Of a DNA stretch of 30,050 bases, positions 13,841 to 23,065 are shown piece by piece. The stretch spans positions 1 through 30,050 of the IMG/VR virus record IMGVR_UViG_3300005530_000422; one strand, 5' to 3'. The translations under genes were made by a program, and so were the position numbers. Below the pieces are notes generated by a model. That model was not told where the DNA came from and searched no databases. It saw only the letters and a list, made by a program, of their open reading frames with translations. Every line of letters starts with the position of its first letter. The stretch's first letter is position 1. The stretch comes from a virus.

Positions 13841-14524
13841 ATGGCCCTTAAAACCCTACAGGACTTAATCACAGCATCCAGGCAACTAGCCAACGCAGAG
13901 AATACAGACTTTGTCACTGACACTGAGCTTACTCAGCGTGTCAATGAAGCTGTCTTGGAACTCTATGACAAGATTGTCATGGCCTTCAATTATTACTATG
14001 TGTCTTCAGCTACATTCACCCTGACTACCAGCTGTAACAAAGCCCAGTTACCTGACGATTTCTACAAAGACATTGGCTTAGACCTTATTGGTGGCAATGG
14101 AGCTTCGCCCCAACAGCCCCAGACAATCCATAGATTCGGTTCATTCGTAGACCGAAACAATCAGGGTTGGAAGACCTACATGATTGTGAATAACGCTCTC
14201 ATGGTCCAGCCAGTCCAGAACGCAACCGGAACCTACAAGTTCTACTACACACCCAATGTCACCCTTCTCTCTGCCCTCGGTGACACCATCGATACCAACC
14301 TATCACGTTGGTATGAATTCATTGTTCTTCAGGTAGCAATCTCCATCCTGACCAAGAGAGAACAGGATACTTCCCAGCTGGTTCAGAAGGTAGTTCATCT
14401 GACCCACCAGATAGAGATTGCAGCTCAGAACCGCATGGCTGAACCCCAGCAGATTCCCATCAGAGATACAGGAGAGCCCTGGTTCTGGAATGGTGGAGGC
14501 TGGGGGAATGGTGGCTACTACTAA
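13841..14524 (+). CDS. Tail adaptor (tail tubular protein A-like)
   Basis: The 227-aa product has the size and layout of the podovirus adaptor that binds under the portal (T7 gp11, P22 gp4 group). It starts with a helical bundle (LITASRQLANAENTDF, then ELTQRVNEAVLELYDKI). A strand-rich insert follows (TFTLTTSCNKAQLPDDFYKD and VNNALMVQPV), then a long C-terminal helix (WYEFIVLQVAISILTKREQD). The last 14 residues are unusual, Trp/Gly/Asn-rich (WFWNGGGWGNGGYY). It is the first gene after the head terminator and overlaps the next gene by one base (TAATG). The order adaptor then nozzle supports the call. Confidence 0.78.
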   Translation: MALKTLQDLITASRQLANAENTDFVTDTELTQRVNEAVLELYDKIVMAFNYYYVSSATFTLTTSCNKAQLPDDFYKDIGLDLIGGNGASPQQPQTIHRFGSFVDRNNQGWKTYMIVNNALMVQPVQNATGTYKFYYTPNVTLLSALGDTIDTNLSRWYEFIVLQVAISILTKREQDTSQLVQKVVHLTHQIEIAAQNRMAEPQQIPIRDTGEPWFWNGGGWGNGGYY

Positions 14525-15042
14525 TGGCCAACTTCTTTACAAAGCTCCAGGCCCTAAAGCCTGACACAGACACGATTAATCGCCTACAGGACCAGATTAC
14601 CCAGGCATTTAATACAACTCAAGCATCCCTTGCGTCTATTTCTCAGGCTATCGCAACACTTAATTCATCTAAACAATACAGTTGGCTCTTTTCCGGTTCC
14701 AACGACCCAACAGGAACTAATCCCCAAGCTGCTTCCAATGGCTTCGCCAGTACATCTGGCACCACTGACCTTGACTTTGGTTATGTCCTACCAGCCTGCA
14801 CCCTTACATCACTCAGAGTCAGCGTATTCGTAAACATCGGTGGACCTGACGCAACCATCACGGTCTACAAGAATAAATTACCCACCCTTATGTCAGTCAC
14901 TATCCCAGCTGCAACTAAACTAGTCATCTCTGACTTTACCCATGCGGTAACGGTCAACGGGACCACTGACGTTATTTCCGTGGTTGTAGGTACCCACGCT
15001 GGAAATCTTCACTTCACGGCAACTCTGGGGGGCATTCCATAA
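14524..15042 (+). CDS. Beta-rich structural protein between adaptor and nozzle
   Basis: This 172-aa protein is coupled to both neighbours by TAATG overlaps. Residues 1-50 are helical (INRLQDQITQAFNTTQASLA) and the rest is a beta sandwich-like run (LTSLRVSVFVNIGG, ATITVYKNK, KLVISDFTHAVTV, DVISVVVGTHAG). Such helix-plus-beta proteins are often short fibres or tail appendages. No named family is recognised. A virion role is inferred from the context. Confidence 0.65.
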   Translation: MANFFTKLQALKPDTDTINRLQDQITQAFNTTQASLASISQAIATLNSSKQYSWLFSGSNDPTGTNPQAASNGFASTSGTTDLDFGYVLPACTLTSLRVSVFVNIGGPDATITVYKNKLPTLMSVTIPAATKLVISDFTHAVTVNGTTDVISVVVGTHAGNLHFTATLGGIP

Positions 15043-18000
15043 TGCCGCTTCAGGGTACCACTGTTGATGCTCCTTTCCTCCCCATGGATGAGCAGCAGCC
15101 CGTCACAGCTTCCCCTGTGGGCGAGCTGAAGAAACTCACCAATGGCGTAGCCATTAAGTTCCAGCCCGTTCTTTCCACAGCTGGCACAGCCCAGCCCCAC
15201 GCTCTGAGACTCCAGAAGCGCAACGGTTTCCAGGCTATCTCTACCGATGTCAGCAACCCAGACAACGGGAATGACCTTGGGACCGGGATTATCAAACATC
15301 CCACGTTCCTGAACACCCTAGTTGATAGGCAGCTGGTCACGGTCGCTGACTCTATTCCCTACGTCTACGCCGAAGACGCTGAAGTCTGGCAGCAGACGCA
15401 AGATTACATCGCGCCTACAAATATCCTTCGCACAAAGCCTATCTACACAGGCAATAACATCCAGTGTAATCCAGATTCAGCATCTGTCGGGAATGTCTAC
15501 TGTCGTGTTTGGAAGACGCCAACACCGGTCTCCGGGAACACCTGTCAGATATTTATCCAGGACAAAGACGGAACACCCATCCTGAACCCCAAGTTTATAA
15601 CAGCGTGCCAGCGAATCAAGGTAGTTTCAGACAATAGCCACTTCTGGGTATTTGTCGATAATAACATCAACATCACTGTCTTTGTCTATGACATCACAGG
15701 AACCGTTGTCGGTTCAGCAAACGTATTGGCCATGGATATATCTAATTGTTCATGGGACATTAATTATCAATCGGCAGTAGGAGTAACCCTGGCTTGCCAG
15801 GGATTATCTGGCCTGAGAGTAGCTGTGTTGTCCCTTTCAGGGTCAACGGTATCAGCTTCAACCCATACGTTTAGTACCATAGATGCATCAGCTGGGATCG
15901 CATATCTCCAGAACGATGACAATGACGGCTTTTTGTTTGTCAACGCACAGAATGCAGCAGGTAAATCAACGGCCTACAAGCTAACAACCACGTCACTCAT
16001 TAAAACCTACCCGGTTGAAGCAGTTACCCCCGCCCTTCCCTCGTCTAATGCAGCGGGGTTCAGGGTTTCCCTGTCAGATGACATCGTTGTGTATTTATCC
16101 AAGCTCCAGACAAACCAGATGGAGGATTACACTACCGCCGTTACCGTCCTAGGCTCCGGAAGTAGGGTCGTATTACCAACCAACTTCACTGTCCAATTAG
16201 CATCACGTGCTTTCAAGCTACAGGACAACCGATATTACGCAGTCGTAGCATATAACTCCGTTCTAACCGTTGCATACGTTGGGGGAACAGCTCAGGTTGG
16301 CCAACCTACCTACTTCCTAATTGACCTTGCTACAGGTAACCGCTCAGGCTTCTTTCTGAGAAGTATTGCCAACCAGCAGATTACCCACCAGGCAGACCCC
16401 ACCCTCTTCATTTGGTCCCTAGCTTCTCCCCTAATCGACCTTCAGGGAGATTGTCACCTCCCTCTCTGTTACAACGCAGAGACTGTTAACCAGCTGGCAG
16501 GTGGTACCAGAAACGTATTTGCCTTCGGCCATGCATTGTCTATCGCCACGCCTCTCCAGGTCACTTCCCTTCATACGGTCGGTATCACTGACGTCATTTT
16601 TGAAAACGATTACGGCACAGGCGTTGAATTTAATGGTGATTTACTTATCCCAGGCCCTGGATGTACTGACTTTACTGGCTATGCGTTCTCAGAACAGGGT
16701 TTCTGGCTTTCTCCTGAAGCGCCAACTCTAGTTTCATCTACCGCAGCTGGCGGACTAACCCCCAAAGCCACCTATTCATACATCTTAACTTTCGAATGGA
16801 CTTCCCCCACAGGTAATCGCGTCTTTTCTACTACGTCAACAGCCTCCCAGATAACAATGGGGGCCACGGACAATATTGTCACCCTGTCTGGCTATAACCT
16901 GAATATGACCAACAGGGAACAGGTCACCATCTCTATCTACAGGGCAGTTGTTGACTTAAATGCATCAACCACAGATTCAACTATTCACTACAAAGTAACC
17001 AGTGATCTTAGCCCTGTCTATAACGACTCAGGCACCCTTACCTGGGCTTATGTAGACCAGTTATCTGACGATTCAGCAGCTGTAAATGAAGTTCTCTACA
17101 CAGAAGGTGGAGCTGTAGACCATGAGCCAGCCCCACCTTTCAACGCTGGAACCACCCTGGTTAATCGAACGTGGCTAGCTGGTTACGATAATGCCATCTG
17201 GTTTAGCTCTGAGAAAGTAGAGGGTCAGGACCCCTGGTATTCATCAGTCATTGCAAGAATACCTATGCCTACACAGGACCCAGTCACAGCCCTGTGCCCT
17301 CTTGACTCCAGGCTCTATATCTTCTGTGAGCGCTCCATTTGGTTTATAGAGCCTGGAAATCTTCCCCAGCCCAACGGTACCGGCGGAACGATTCCTACGC
17401 CCCAGCGCTTCCCTATTAACAATGGTGGCCATAAGTACACCCTGGCGACCAAAGACGGGATTTACTACGCAAGTAATGAAGGTGGTATCTGGGCCACTAC
17501 TCGTTCCATCGTTGCTACCTTCGCTGGCTCCAACGTCGAAGACGAAACAGCTGGCGCCCACGTAACAGGGATGACGGTTGATAAGAACCAGAGGGTCTTT
17601 ATCACCCTGTCTAATTTCAAGACGGTTGTATGGGACACGGTGTCAGCTGTGTGGTCAGTGTGGAAAACCCCACTGACAGGGGTCAACGGTGAGGGTTATA
17701 CCCCCAACTTTAAACTCTGCTGTTCATGGAACAGTGCGTTCACAGCCATGGATTCAACTGGCCAGGCCTGGTACCTGACAGATGACGTCTACTTTGACCA
17801 TGACGGAACCAACGCCAATAAGATAATCACGACTATTGAAACCCAGCCCTATCACCTAGGCGGAATTAAGAACTACAAGCGCATCTGGGCTTTACAGTTC
17901 TACGGAACCACCTATTCAACATTTAACCTGACAACTCAGATTACTTACGGCGATTCCGGAATCACCCCTGACATCAGGACCAAGACGGGAATTACACCAG

Positions 18001-18197
18001 GGAGTCCGCTCTATTACGAGATTCAGCCCAAGATTGAACTTACAGACTCTCTGGCGCTGAAGTTTGAAGATGACTTTACTGACAACAATCCAGGCCAGGG
18101 CTTTTCTCTTGAACTAGTTAGCTTCTACGTAGGCCTAGAAAAAGGTCTATTTAGACTACCTCCCACTACTCGCAGACTGCCTCCAGGGAACTCATAA
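15042..18197 (+). CDS. Tail nozzle (tail tubular protein B-like)
   Basis: This 1051-aa protein directly follows the adaptor module and is the largest in the window. It is nearly all beta structure. Repeated sheet-forming segments with conserved aromatic turns (for example GIYYASNEGGIWATTRS, AVWSVWKTPLTG and SRLYIFCERSIWFIEPG) match the propeller/platform organisation of podovirus nozzles (T7 gp12, P22 gp10 group). It is somewhat longer than T7 gp12; the extra length lies in the first 600 residues. It should form the distal tube and gate of the short tail and provide the fibre attachment surface. Start ATG 15042 shares its A with the previous TAA stop. No frameshift is seen. Confidence 0.78.
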   Translation: MPLQGTTVDAPFLPMDEQQPVTASPVGELKKLTNGVAIKFQPVLSTAGTAQPHALRLQKRNGFQAISTDVSNPDNGNDLGTGIIKHPTFLNTLVDRQLVTVADSIPYVYAEDAEVWQQTQDYIAPTNILRTKPIYTGNNIQCNPDSASVGNVYCRVWKTPTPVSGNTCQIFIQDKDGTPILNPKFITACQRIKVVSDNSHFWVFVDNNINITVFVYDITGTVVGSANVLAMDISNCSWDINYQSAVGVTLACQGLSGLRVAVLSLSGSTVSASTHTFSTIDASAGIAYLQNDDNDGFLFVNAQNAAGKSTAYKLTTTSLIKTYPVEAVTPALPSSNAAGFRVSLSDDIVVYLSKLQTNQMEDYTTAVTVLGSGSRVVLPTNFTVQLASRAFKLQDNRYYAVVAYNSVLTVAYVGGTAQVGQPTYFLIDLATGNRSGFFLRSIANQQITHQADPTLFIWSLASPLIDLQGDCHLPLCYNAETVNQLAGGTRNVFAFGHALSIATPLQVTSLHTVGITDVIFENDYGTGVEFNGDLLIPGPGCTDFTGYAFSEQGFWLSPEAPTLVSSTAAGGLTPKATYSYILTFEWTSPTGNRVFSTTSTASQITMGATDNIVTLSGYNLNMTNREQVTISIYRAVVDLNASTTDSTIHYKVTSDLSPVYNDSGTLTWAYVDQLSDDSAAVNEVLYTEGGAVDHEPAPPFNAGTTLVNRTWLAGYDNAIWFSSEKVEGQDPWYSSVIARIPMPTQDPVTALCPLDSRLYIFCERSIWFIEPGNLPQPNGTGGTIPTPQRFPINNGGHKYTLATKDGIYYASNEGGIWATTRSIVATFAGSNVEDETAGAHVTGMTVDKNQRVFITLSNFKTVVWDTVSAVWSVWKTPLTGVNGEGYTPNFKLCCSWNSAFTAMDSTGQAWYLTDDVYFDHDGTNANKIITTIETQPYHLGGIKNYKRIWALQFYGTTYSTFNLTTQITYGDSGITPDIRTKTGITPGSPLYYEIQPKIELTDSLALKFEDDFTDNNPGQGFSLELVSFYVGLEKGLFRLPPTTRRLPPGNS

Positions 18198-18225
18198 CCC
18201 TCGGGGCGAATATTGAAGGAACTTA

Positions 18226-19635
18226 ATGGGTAACTTTCACTTAAATTCAGATGGCTCAGCTACGTATGACCTTGGCGATGGGACTTATATCTATACCCCT
18301 GCCAACAATGGCACTAAAGATCCCATCACAGGCCAGGAAATAGACAACCCTATAATCGTAGATAAGAACGGTAACCCTGTCCCAGGCATCACCCCTGAGC
18401 AAGCAAGGGCTATCGAAGCTAAAAACGAGGGTGCTGGCAGCACCTACGGCACATCAACACCAGGCTCTGGGAAGACTCTGGGATGGGAATCGGGGGCACT
18501 TGCCACCCTTCTGGGTGGCCCAGCTGGAGCAGCCGCATGGGGATTCACAAAAGAGGAAGGTGACCCAGTTGGTCAACAAGTGGGAAGTGCGATTGACGCT
18601 GTTAAGGACGGTATCACCACACAGCCGCCTCCTGGAACGCTTGCCGGTCCACCGAAAGACTCGTCTCGACTAGTTCAGGACCCGGTAACAGGGTACTGGA
18701 AAGACCCATCTACTGGTCAGAGCTACTACAAAGACGCATCTGGGAACTTCCAGAGCATTCAAGATACTAACGTTGCCCAGCTCAGCACCCAAGCAGGCAA
18801 CCTAAGTGACTATTTCAACTCCTTATCCAAGGACGACAGAGACAAGTTAATTAACTCACTCTCTGCCACTCAGGGAGAAGCTGGAAACATTGATGCAACT
18901 GGTCAGGCTGTTATTAATAACACAGCTAACCTGACAGCCGAAGGTGACCGATTAAACGGCCAAGCTGACAAGTTCAATGAGAATGCCAGTCAGTTCGACG
19001 ACGCCGCTAATTCATTCCTGAATACCATCAACAACCCCAATGCTCCATCTGTCGCCAGAGCACAGTTAAAGCAGGGATTGGAAGCGAACCAGAGGCAGCA
19101 GTTGTCAGCAGCAGCTGGCGTAGGTGGCAACAACGCCTATCTAGCCTCCAGAACAGCGGCCACAAACGCAAACCAGGCCAACCTTGCCACGAATCAAGCT
19201 CAGGCGCTGGTGCGTGCTCAGGAAGTGGCCAACGCTCAGAAGTCTCTGGTTGATGCGCTCTCAGGGAAGACAACGGCTCTGTCAGGAGCCACTACAGCTG
19301 ACACCAACGCTGGTACTCAGTTTAATAACGCTGGTACCCAGCTTAAGAGCGCTGGCGACCTATTCAAGGGAGCTGGCGATTTGAACAGCAAGGTATCTGA
19401 CACCCTGAACAACATCAGAACCACTGACATCAACACTGGTAAGTCCTATTTAGACACAGCTGGCAACCTAGAAGATTCATATCAGAAGACTAATCTGGCC
19501 GCACGCCAGAAGAACACCGACACAACCAATAACTTTCTGTCTAGCGCATTTAACAAGATTACCGGCGCAGCAGGGACAGCAACAGGAGCAACAGGCCTAG
19601 GTTCATCCGATGAAGAAGAACCAGCGAAGCTATAA
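18226..19635 (+). CDS. Internal virion/ejection protein 1
   Basis: This 469-aa protein begins a set of three large proteins after the nozzle, the place of ejection proteins in podoviruses. The N-terminal 60 residues are beta-like with conserved turns (DLGDGTYIYTPANNG). There is a short Gly/Ala hydrophobic segment (LATLLGGPAGAAAWGF, about residues 93-108). From about 190 on it is helical and Asn/Gln/Ala-rich, including AGTQFNNAGTQLKSAGDLF repeats of a short heptad-like motif. The end is acidic (SSDEEEPAKL). SD AAGGA lies upstream of ATG 18226. It is expected to leave the capsid with the DNA and help build the conduit through the envelope. The family is not recognised by motif. Confidence 0.65.
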   Translation: MGNFHLNSDGSATYDLGDGTYIYTPANNGTKDPITGQEIDNPIIVDKNGNPVPGITPEQARAIEAKNEGAGSTYGTSTPGSGKTLGWESGALATLLGGPAGAAAWGFTKEEGDPVGQQVGSAIDAVKDGITTQPPPGTLAGPPKDSSRLVQDPVTGYWKDPSTGQSYYKDASGNFQSIQDTNVAQLSTQAGNLSDYFNSLSKDDRDKLINSLSATQGEAGNIDATGQAVINNTANLTAEGDRLNGQADKFNENASQFDDAANSFLNTINNPNAPSVARAQLKQGLEANQRQQLSAAAGVGGNNAYLASRTAATNANQANLATNQAQALVRAQEVANAQKSLVDALSGKTTALSGATTADTNAGTQFNNAGTQLKSAGDLFKGAGDLNSKVSDTLNNIRTTDINTGKSYLDTAGNLEDSYQKTNLAARQKNTDTTNNFLSSAFNKITGAAGTATGATGLGSSDEEEPAKL

Positions 19636-19642
19636 GGAACCA

Positions 19643-21649
19643 ATGCCAGACTTAATAGACCTTAAATATAACCCTGAGACAGGTACCTTTCATGACCCAG
19701 CTTCTGGGAAAGAGATTGACCTAGACGATGCCAACGCTCCCAACGCTGGGAGACCACTAGACGAGCCTCCAGCAGAGAAACCAGCTGGTACGCCAACTGT
19801 GGCACCAGCTCCCGTTGCCTCTGGCAACGCTCCAGCTGCCCAATCTCCAGCTCCTGCCCCAGGTCCATCAGCTGCTGAACTGGCAGCCTCCATGCCCAAC
19901 CCCACGGCTCACGCGACTGGTGCCACTGGCGTAGCTGCTGTGGATTCGTCTGTGAAATCTCCTGAGACATCATCGGAAATCAAAGAAGGCTTTAGCCCTG
20001 AAGCAAGAAAAGCCGCTGATGCTCTGAAGGCAGCAGCTGAGAAGAAAGCACAGGCTGACAAAGACGCTATCAAGGCACAACGGGAACTAGAGTCAGCTCA
20101 CGCTGACGCGGAAGCAGCTTCCCGGATGGCATCAACTGATGAGTTACGTGTTATCCGCAGTGACGTCGCAGGAGAAAAACAGGAACATAAAGACAAGCAA
20201 GACGCACTAGAAGAAAGTATCATCGAACGCCAGGAACAGCCCAAGTCCTATTGGGGCTCTAAGTCTGACGGCCAGAAAGCATCTCTTATAATTGGAACCT
20301 TTCTGTCAGGCCTAGCGGGCAATGGCCAGGAGAACGCTGTATTCGGCGCCATCCTGAAAGACATAGATAATTTCCATAAGCAACAGGCGGATATTCTCAC
20401 TTCCCGGGAAAACCTCATGAAGGTTCACCAGCAGGGAATCAGCGACCTAACAAGCTACCTGACTACCTCAGTAGCTTCGCAGAAGGAACAGGCCAATCAG
20501 GACCTAGAAGCTGTAAAAGCAAAAGTCAACGCTGAAGCAGCTAAGATAGGCTCGCCCCAGGCTATTGCGAAGGCCAACCAGGCATCAACAACTATTGATG
20601 CTCAACAGGCCAAAAACAACCTTGAGATTGAACGTCTCCAGAAGGTTAATATCACTCAGAAGTCTGGCTCAGCTGAAGCCAAGATTCATGGCGTAGCCGC
20701 ATCTGGAAGCCCATCAGCTGGCCTATCCAGGACCCTTCCCCAGGTGGCTCCAACGCCGTCAGGTGCTTCCTTTCCAGCTCCAGGCGCAACACTAGGTGTG
20801 CCCCAGCTCCCTCCCAACGCCACATCTGCACAGAAGCAAGCTTTTCTGGATGCTGTTAAAAATCACCCGAACAACAAAGGTCAGAAGACTAAAGCAACTC
20901 CCACGGTTCAATCATCAGAAGATTATGACGACACAAACAGTCCTGGTGTTCTGAAAGTTGGCGGCCGTAGGTTCAACAGCTTCACCCCCAACTTCGTAGG
21001 AGTAAACGACCCTGGCCTTACACAGGGTATCGAACGATTCCAACAGAACGAAAGGACACTATATGGTGGTGTTGTAGCGATTACGGCTATGAGAAAAGCT
21101 ATTGAAAGACGGGATTCTCTTCCTGTTGGCTCGGCTGACAGAGAAAGACTTGACGCCTATATCAAAGGGACTCTTGCGCCACAGGCTGAAGCAGCTCTCT
21201 TATCTATCGGAAGCAGTAATTCCTATTCAGCCGAACGCGTGGCCCCACTAATGAAGCTGTTAGGAGGAAGCGAAAACTCTGCATACTCTGACGTAATACA
21301 TCACTTCTTTAGTGACCCAGCCGGTATTAAAACAGCAGGCCTGAAGGGCTTAGAAGACGGTCTTAAGAGCAATCTTGTAGACCAGTCACCAAACAAGAAC
21401 GTTAAGCGCGACGGGGCTCCCAAAGGAGACAAATACGGGAAGTATCACGGCAAATCTCTGCGTGAATTCGTAGATTCGATTGCAGATGAAGATTCAAACG
21501 TTGCAGTTTCTAGAATCCCTGGAATGAGTGGAGCCTCTAAAGAAGATAAGATTGCCAAGCTACAAGAGATAGTAGCCCATCCAGAGAAATACAATCCGGC
21601 AGGCGTTGAGGCAGCTAAAGCCTATCTTAAGAAAACGAGTAAGAAGTAA
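19643..21649 (+). CDS. Internal virion/ejection protein 2
   Basis: The product is 668 aa from ATG 19643, preferred over the in-frame ATG 19610 because TAAGGA lies six bases before it; the later start also avoids an overlap with the preceding gene. The N-terminus (LKYNPETGTFHDPASGKEID) is a small strand-turn domain, followed by about 70 residues of Pro/Ala linker. A long coiled coil spans about residues 115-210 (KAADALKAAAEKKAQADK) and another about 255-330. A Gly/Ala segment, SLIIGTFLSGLAGNG (about 218-232), could insert in a membrane. The C-terminal 230 residues look globular. Size, coiled coils and neighbours suit an ejection protein. No lytic transglycosylase motif is seen. Confidence 0.65.
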   Translation: MPDLIDLKYNPETGTFHDPASGKEIDLDDANAPNAGRPLDEPPAEKPAGTPTVAPAPVASGNAPAAQSPAPAPGPSAAELAASMPNPTAHATGATGVAAVDSSVKSPETSSEIKEGFSPEARKAADALKAAAEKKAQADKDAIKAQRELESAHADAEAASRMASTDELRVIRSDVAGEKQEHKDKQDALEESIIERQEQPKSYWGSKSDGQKASLIIGTFLSGLAGNGQENAVFGAILKDIDNFHKQQADILTSRENLMKVHQQGISDLTSYLTTSVASQKEQANQDLEAVKAKVNAEAAKIGSPQAIAKANQASTTIDAQQAKNNLEIERLQKVNITQKSGSAEAKIHGVAASGSPSAGLSRTLPQVAPTPSGASFPAPGATLGVPQLPPNATSAQKQAFLDAVKNHPNNKGQKTKATPTVQSSEDYDDTNSPGVLKVGGRRFNSFTPNFVGVNDPGLTQGIERFQQNERTLYGGVVAITAMRKAIERRDSLPVGSADRERLDAYIKGTLAPQAEAALLSIGSSNSYSAERVAPLMKLLGGSENSAYSDVIHHFFSDPAGIKTAGLKGLEDGLKSNLVDQSPNKNVKRDGAPKGDKYGKYHGKSLREFVDSIADEDSNVAVSRIPGMSGASKEDKIAKLQEIVAHPEKYNPAGVEAAKAYLKKTSKK

Positions 21650-21651
21650 GT

Positions 21652-22938
21652 ATGGCAGATGACATCGAAGACATACTAGCTCTAGCCAACTCTCCAGTCC
21701 CGGACTCAGAGAGTGACGTTACTGACCCAATGACCGGGATGGTTGTTGGGAAGACTCCAAGTGTGCCCTCTCCTGCTACTCCAACAGCTAATACCAGCGG
21801 AACAGCAGCATTTAGAGGAATAGAGCAGGGAGCGGCCTTAGGTCTTGCAGACGAGGGAGCAGCGGCAGCTGACTACCTGATATCTAAACTCCCTGGTGTT
21901 AGAAACGTTGCAGAGAAAGCTAACTCAGCAGCTGGGGGACACCCAGGCTTATCTCCAATAGACAACCCTGATTTAACCTACCAACAGAGAAGGGATGAGT
22001 ATCGAGCTCAACACAAACAAGCTCAAGAGGAACACCCTGTTCTCTATAACGGTGGTCAGATAGCTGGAGCCCTTATTTCGTCTGCATTTCTCCCAGCTCC
22101 TGCATCGGTAGCGGGAAGAATTGGCCTCGGAACAACGCAAGGTGCTGTCTCTGGCTTTGGTCACTCAGAAGCAGACAACGCAAAAGACCTATTAACCGAC
22201 TCTGCCAAAGGGGCCGGAATTGGTGCTGGTGCGTCCGTACTTGGAGAGGGAATTAATAAGACCCTTGATACTGCAGGCGACGCGATAGTCAAAACGGCGG
22301 TGAGGAAGCAACTAGCCCCAGCCCTGATAAAACACGCCACAAACGTTACTAACAGACTAGAACAGGCAAAAGCAGCTCTGGCGTCCGCAGAAGAATCCCT
22401 AGCAACCCCACTAGCCTTACCTACTGATGAGGTAATAAAGAGAACTACCGCAGTAGACAACCTACGCAAACTAGTAGGAACTTTAACCAATGACGCAGAA
22501 CGCGCCACAACTGAAGCCACAAAAGCAGCCTCTATTCCTCCCTCTCCATTGATTGCCACTATCAAGAAGGGAGTTAAGTCAGCGTTACCGTATTCAACTA
22601 TTGGAGCTGGAGCTGGCGCTCTCTTTGGCTCTCATGAAAGAGGACTTGTCGACAGAATAGAGAATGCAGCTATTGGCGCAGCTGTCGGACCAGTCATCTC
22701 CGCCGGTATTAGACTTGGCGGAAACGTTGCCTCCAGAGCAGCTAATACCGCGCTTCCAGCTGCGGCCAAGCTAGCCACGTCCGACCTTTACAACACTCTT
22801 ATAGCCAAAGGTATATCGCCAGTAGTCGCCAACGCAACAACGCAACGCCTAGCAGAACAGAAGGCATCAGAAGACTCAGACAAAGAGATAGACGATATTC
22901 TACTTCTTTCCAAAAAGAGAATCCAAGACGGCAAGTAA
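21652..22938 (+). CDS. Internal virion/ejection protein 3 with glycine-zipper segments
   Basis: This 428-aa protein has a typical phage pre-pore pattern: a helical region YQQRRDEYRAQHKQAQEEHP followed by VLYNGGQIAGALISSAFLPA, then several Gly/Ala-rich hydrophobic stretches (GAGIGAGASVLGEGI, STIGAGAGALFGS, AAIGAAVGPVISAGIRLGG). These resemble glycine-zipper membrane helices. A coiled coil (NRLEQAKAALASAEESLA) lies in between. It follows the two preceding ejection-type genes with two bases between. It probably inserts into the host membrane during DNA entry. The last 39 bases overlap a small minus-strand gene. The ATG at 21652 has only a weak SD. Confidence 0.68.
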   Translation: MADDIEDILALANSPVPDSESDVTDPMTGMVVGKTPSVPSPATPTANTSGTAAFRGIEQGAALGLADEGAAAADYLISKLPGVRNVAEKANSAAGGHPGLSPIDNPDLTYQQRRDEYRAQHKQAQEEHPVLYNGGQIAGALISSAFLPAPASVAGRIGLGTTQGAVSGFGHSEADNAKDLLTDSAKGAGIGAGASVLGEGINKTLDTAGDAIVKTAVRKQLAPALIKHATNVTNRLEQAKAALASAEESLATPLALPTDEVIKRTTAVDNLRKLVGTLTNDAERATTEATKAASIPPSPLIATIKKGVKSALPYSTIGAGAGALFGSHERGLVDRIENAAIGAAVGPVISAGIRLGGNVASRAANTALPAAAKLATSDLYNTLIAKGISPVVANATTQRLAEQKASEDSDKEIDDILLLSKKRIQDGK

Positions 22939-23013
22939 CGCGTGAATAGCGGTCTGGGCAATTACAAAACCAACAAACGCGGCAAAACACACTGAGAAAC
23001 ATTCGATAATCAT
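22900..23013 (-). CDS. 37-aa membrane peptide, antisense to the late operon
   Basis: On the minus strand an ATG at 23013 is preceded by a perfect AGGAGG (23026-23021) at 7 nt and opens a frame of 37 codons ending in TAG (22902-22900). The peptide starts MIIECFSV. It has one continuous hydrophobic stretch of about 28 residues, including CFAAFVGFVIAQ and HALLAVLDSLF, and ends in GKK, so a single membrane span with a basic tail is likely. The gene has its own near-consensus promoter and runs opposite to all surrounding genes. Its 3' end overlaps the last 13 codons of ejection protein 3. This is the usual look of a gene expressed apart from the lytic programme: superinfection exclusion, a type I toxin-like peptide, or an antiholin given the divergent holin candidate. 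No family is recognised. Confidence 0.65.
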   Translation of the reverse strand: MIIECFSVCFAAFVGFVIAQTAIHALLAVLDSLFGKK

Positions 23014-23033
23014 AAGTTAACCTCCTACTGTCC

Positions 23034-23061
23034 ATTGTAGTCTACCCCGGTCTACTGTCAA
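23034..23061 (-). promoter_or_regulatory. Near-consensus sigma70 promoter for the antisense membrane peptide
   Basis: On the minus strand TTGACA (23061-23056) is a perfect -35 box and TACAAT (23039-23034) a 5/6 -10 box, 16 bp apart. Transcription would start near 23027, leaving a leader of roughly 15 nt that begins almost at the AGGAGG. An 8-bp direct repeat, CTACTGTC (plus-strand 23025-23032 and 23052-23059), brackets the promoter, and TCTAC occurs twice 10 bp apart in the spacer. These could be operator half-sites. Confidence 0.75.
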
Positions 23062-23065
23062 TACT

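Noticed and set aside
19610-19642. Earlier in-frame ATG for ejection protein 2
   Set aside because: It would overlap the preceding gene by 26 bases and lacks an SD, whereas ATG 19643 has TAAGGA six bases upstream.
22161-22565. Minus-strand open frame of 134 codons
   Set aside because: It mirrors the Ala/Gly-rich codons of ejection protein 3, has no SD, and shows no domain-like pattern.
22799-23035. Minus-strand 78-codon frame overlapping the antisense peptide
   Set aside because: Its ATG lies within the -10 box area, upstream of the predicted start point, and has no SD; the 37-codon frame in another phase has the AGGAGG at correct spacing.
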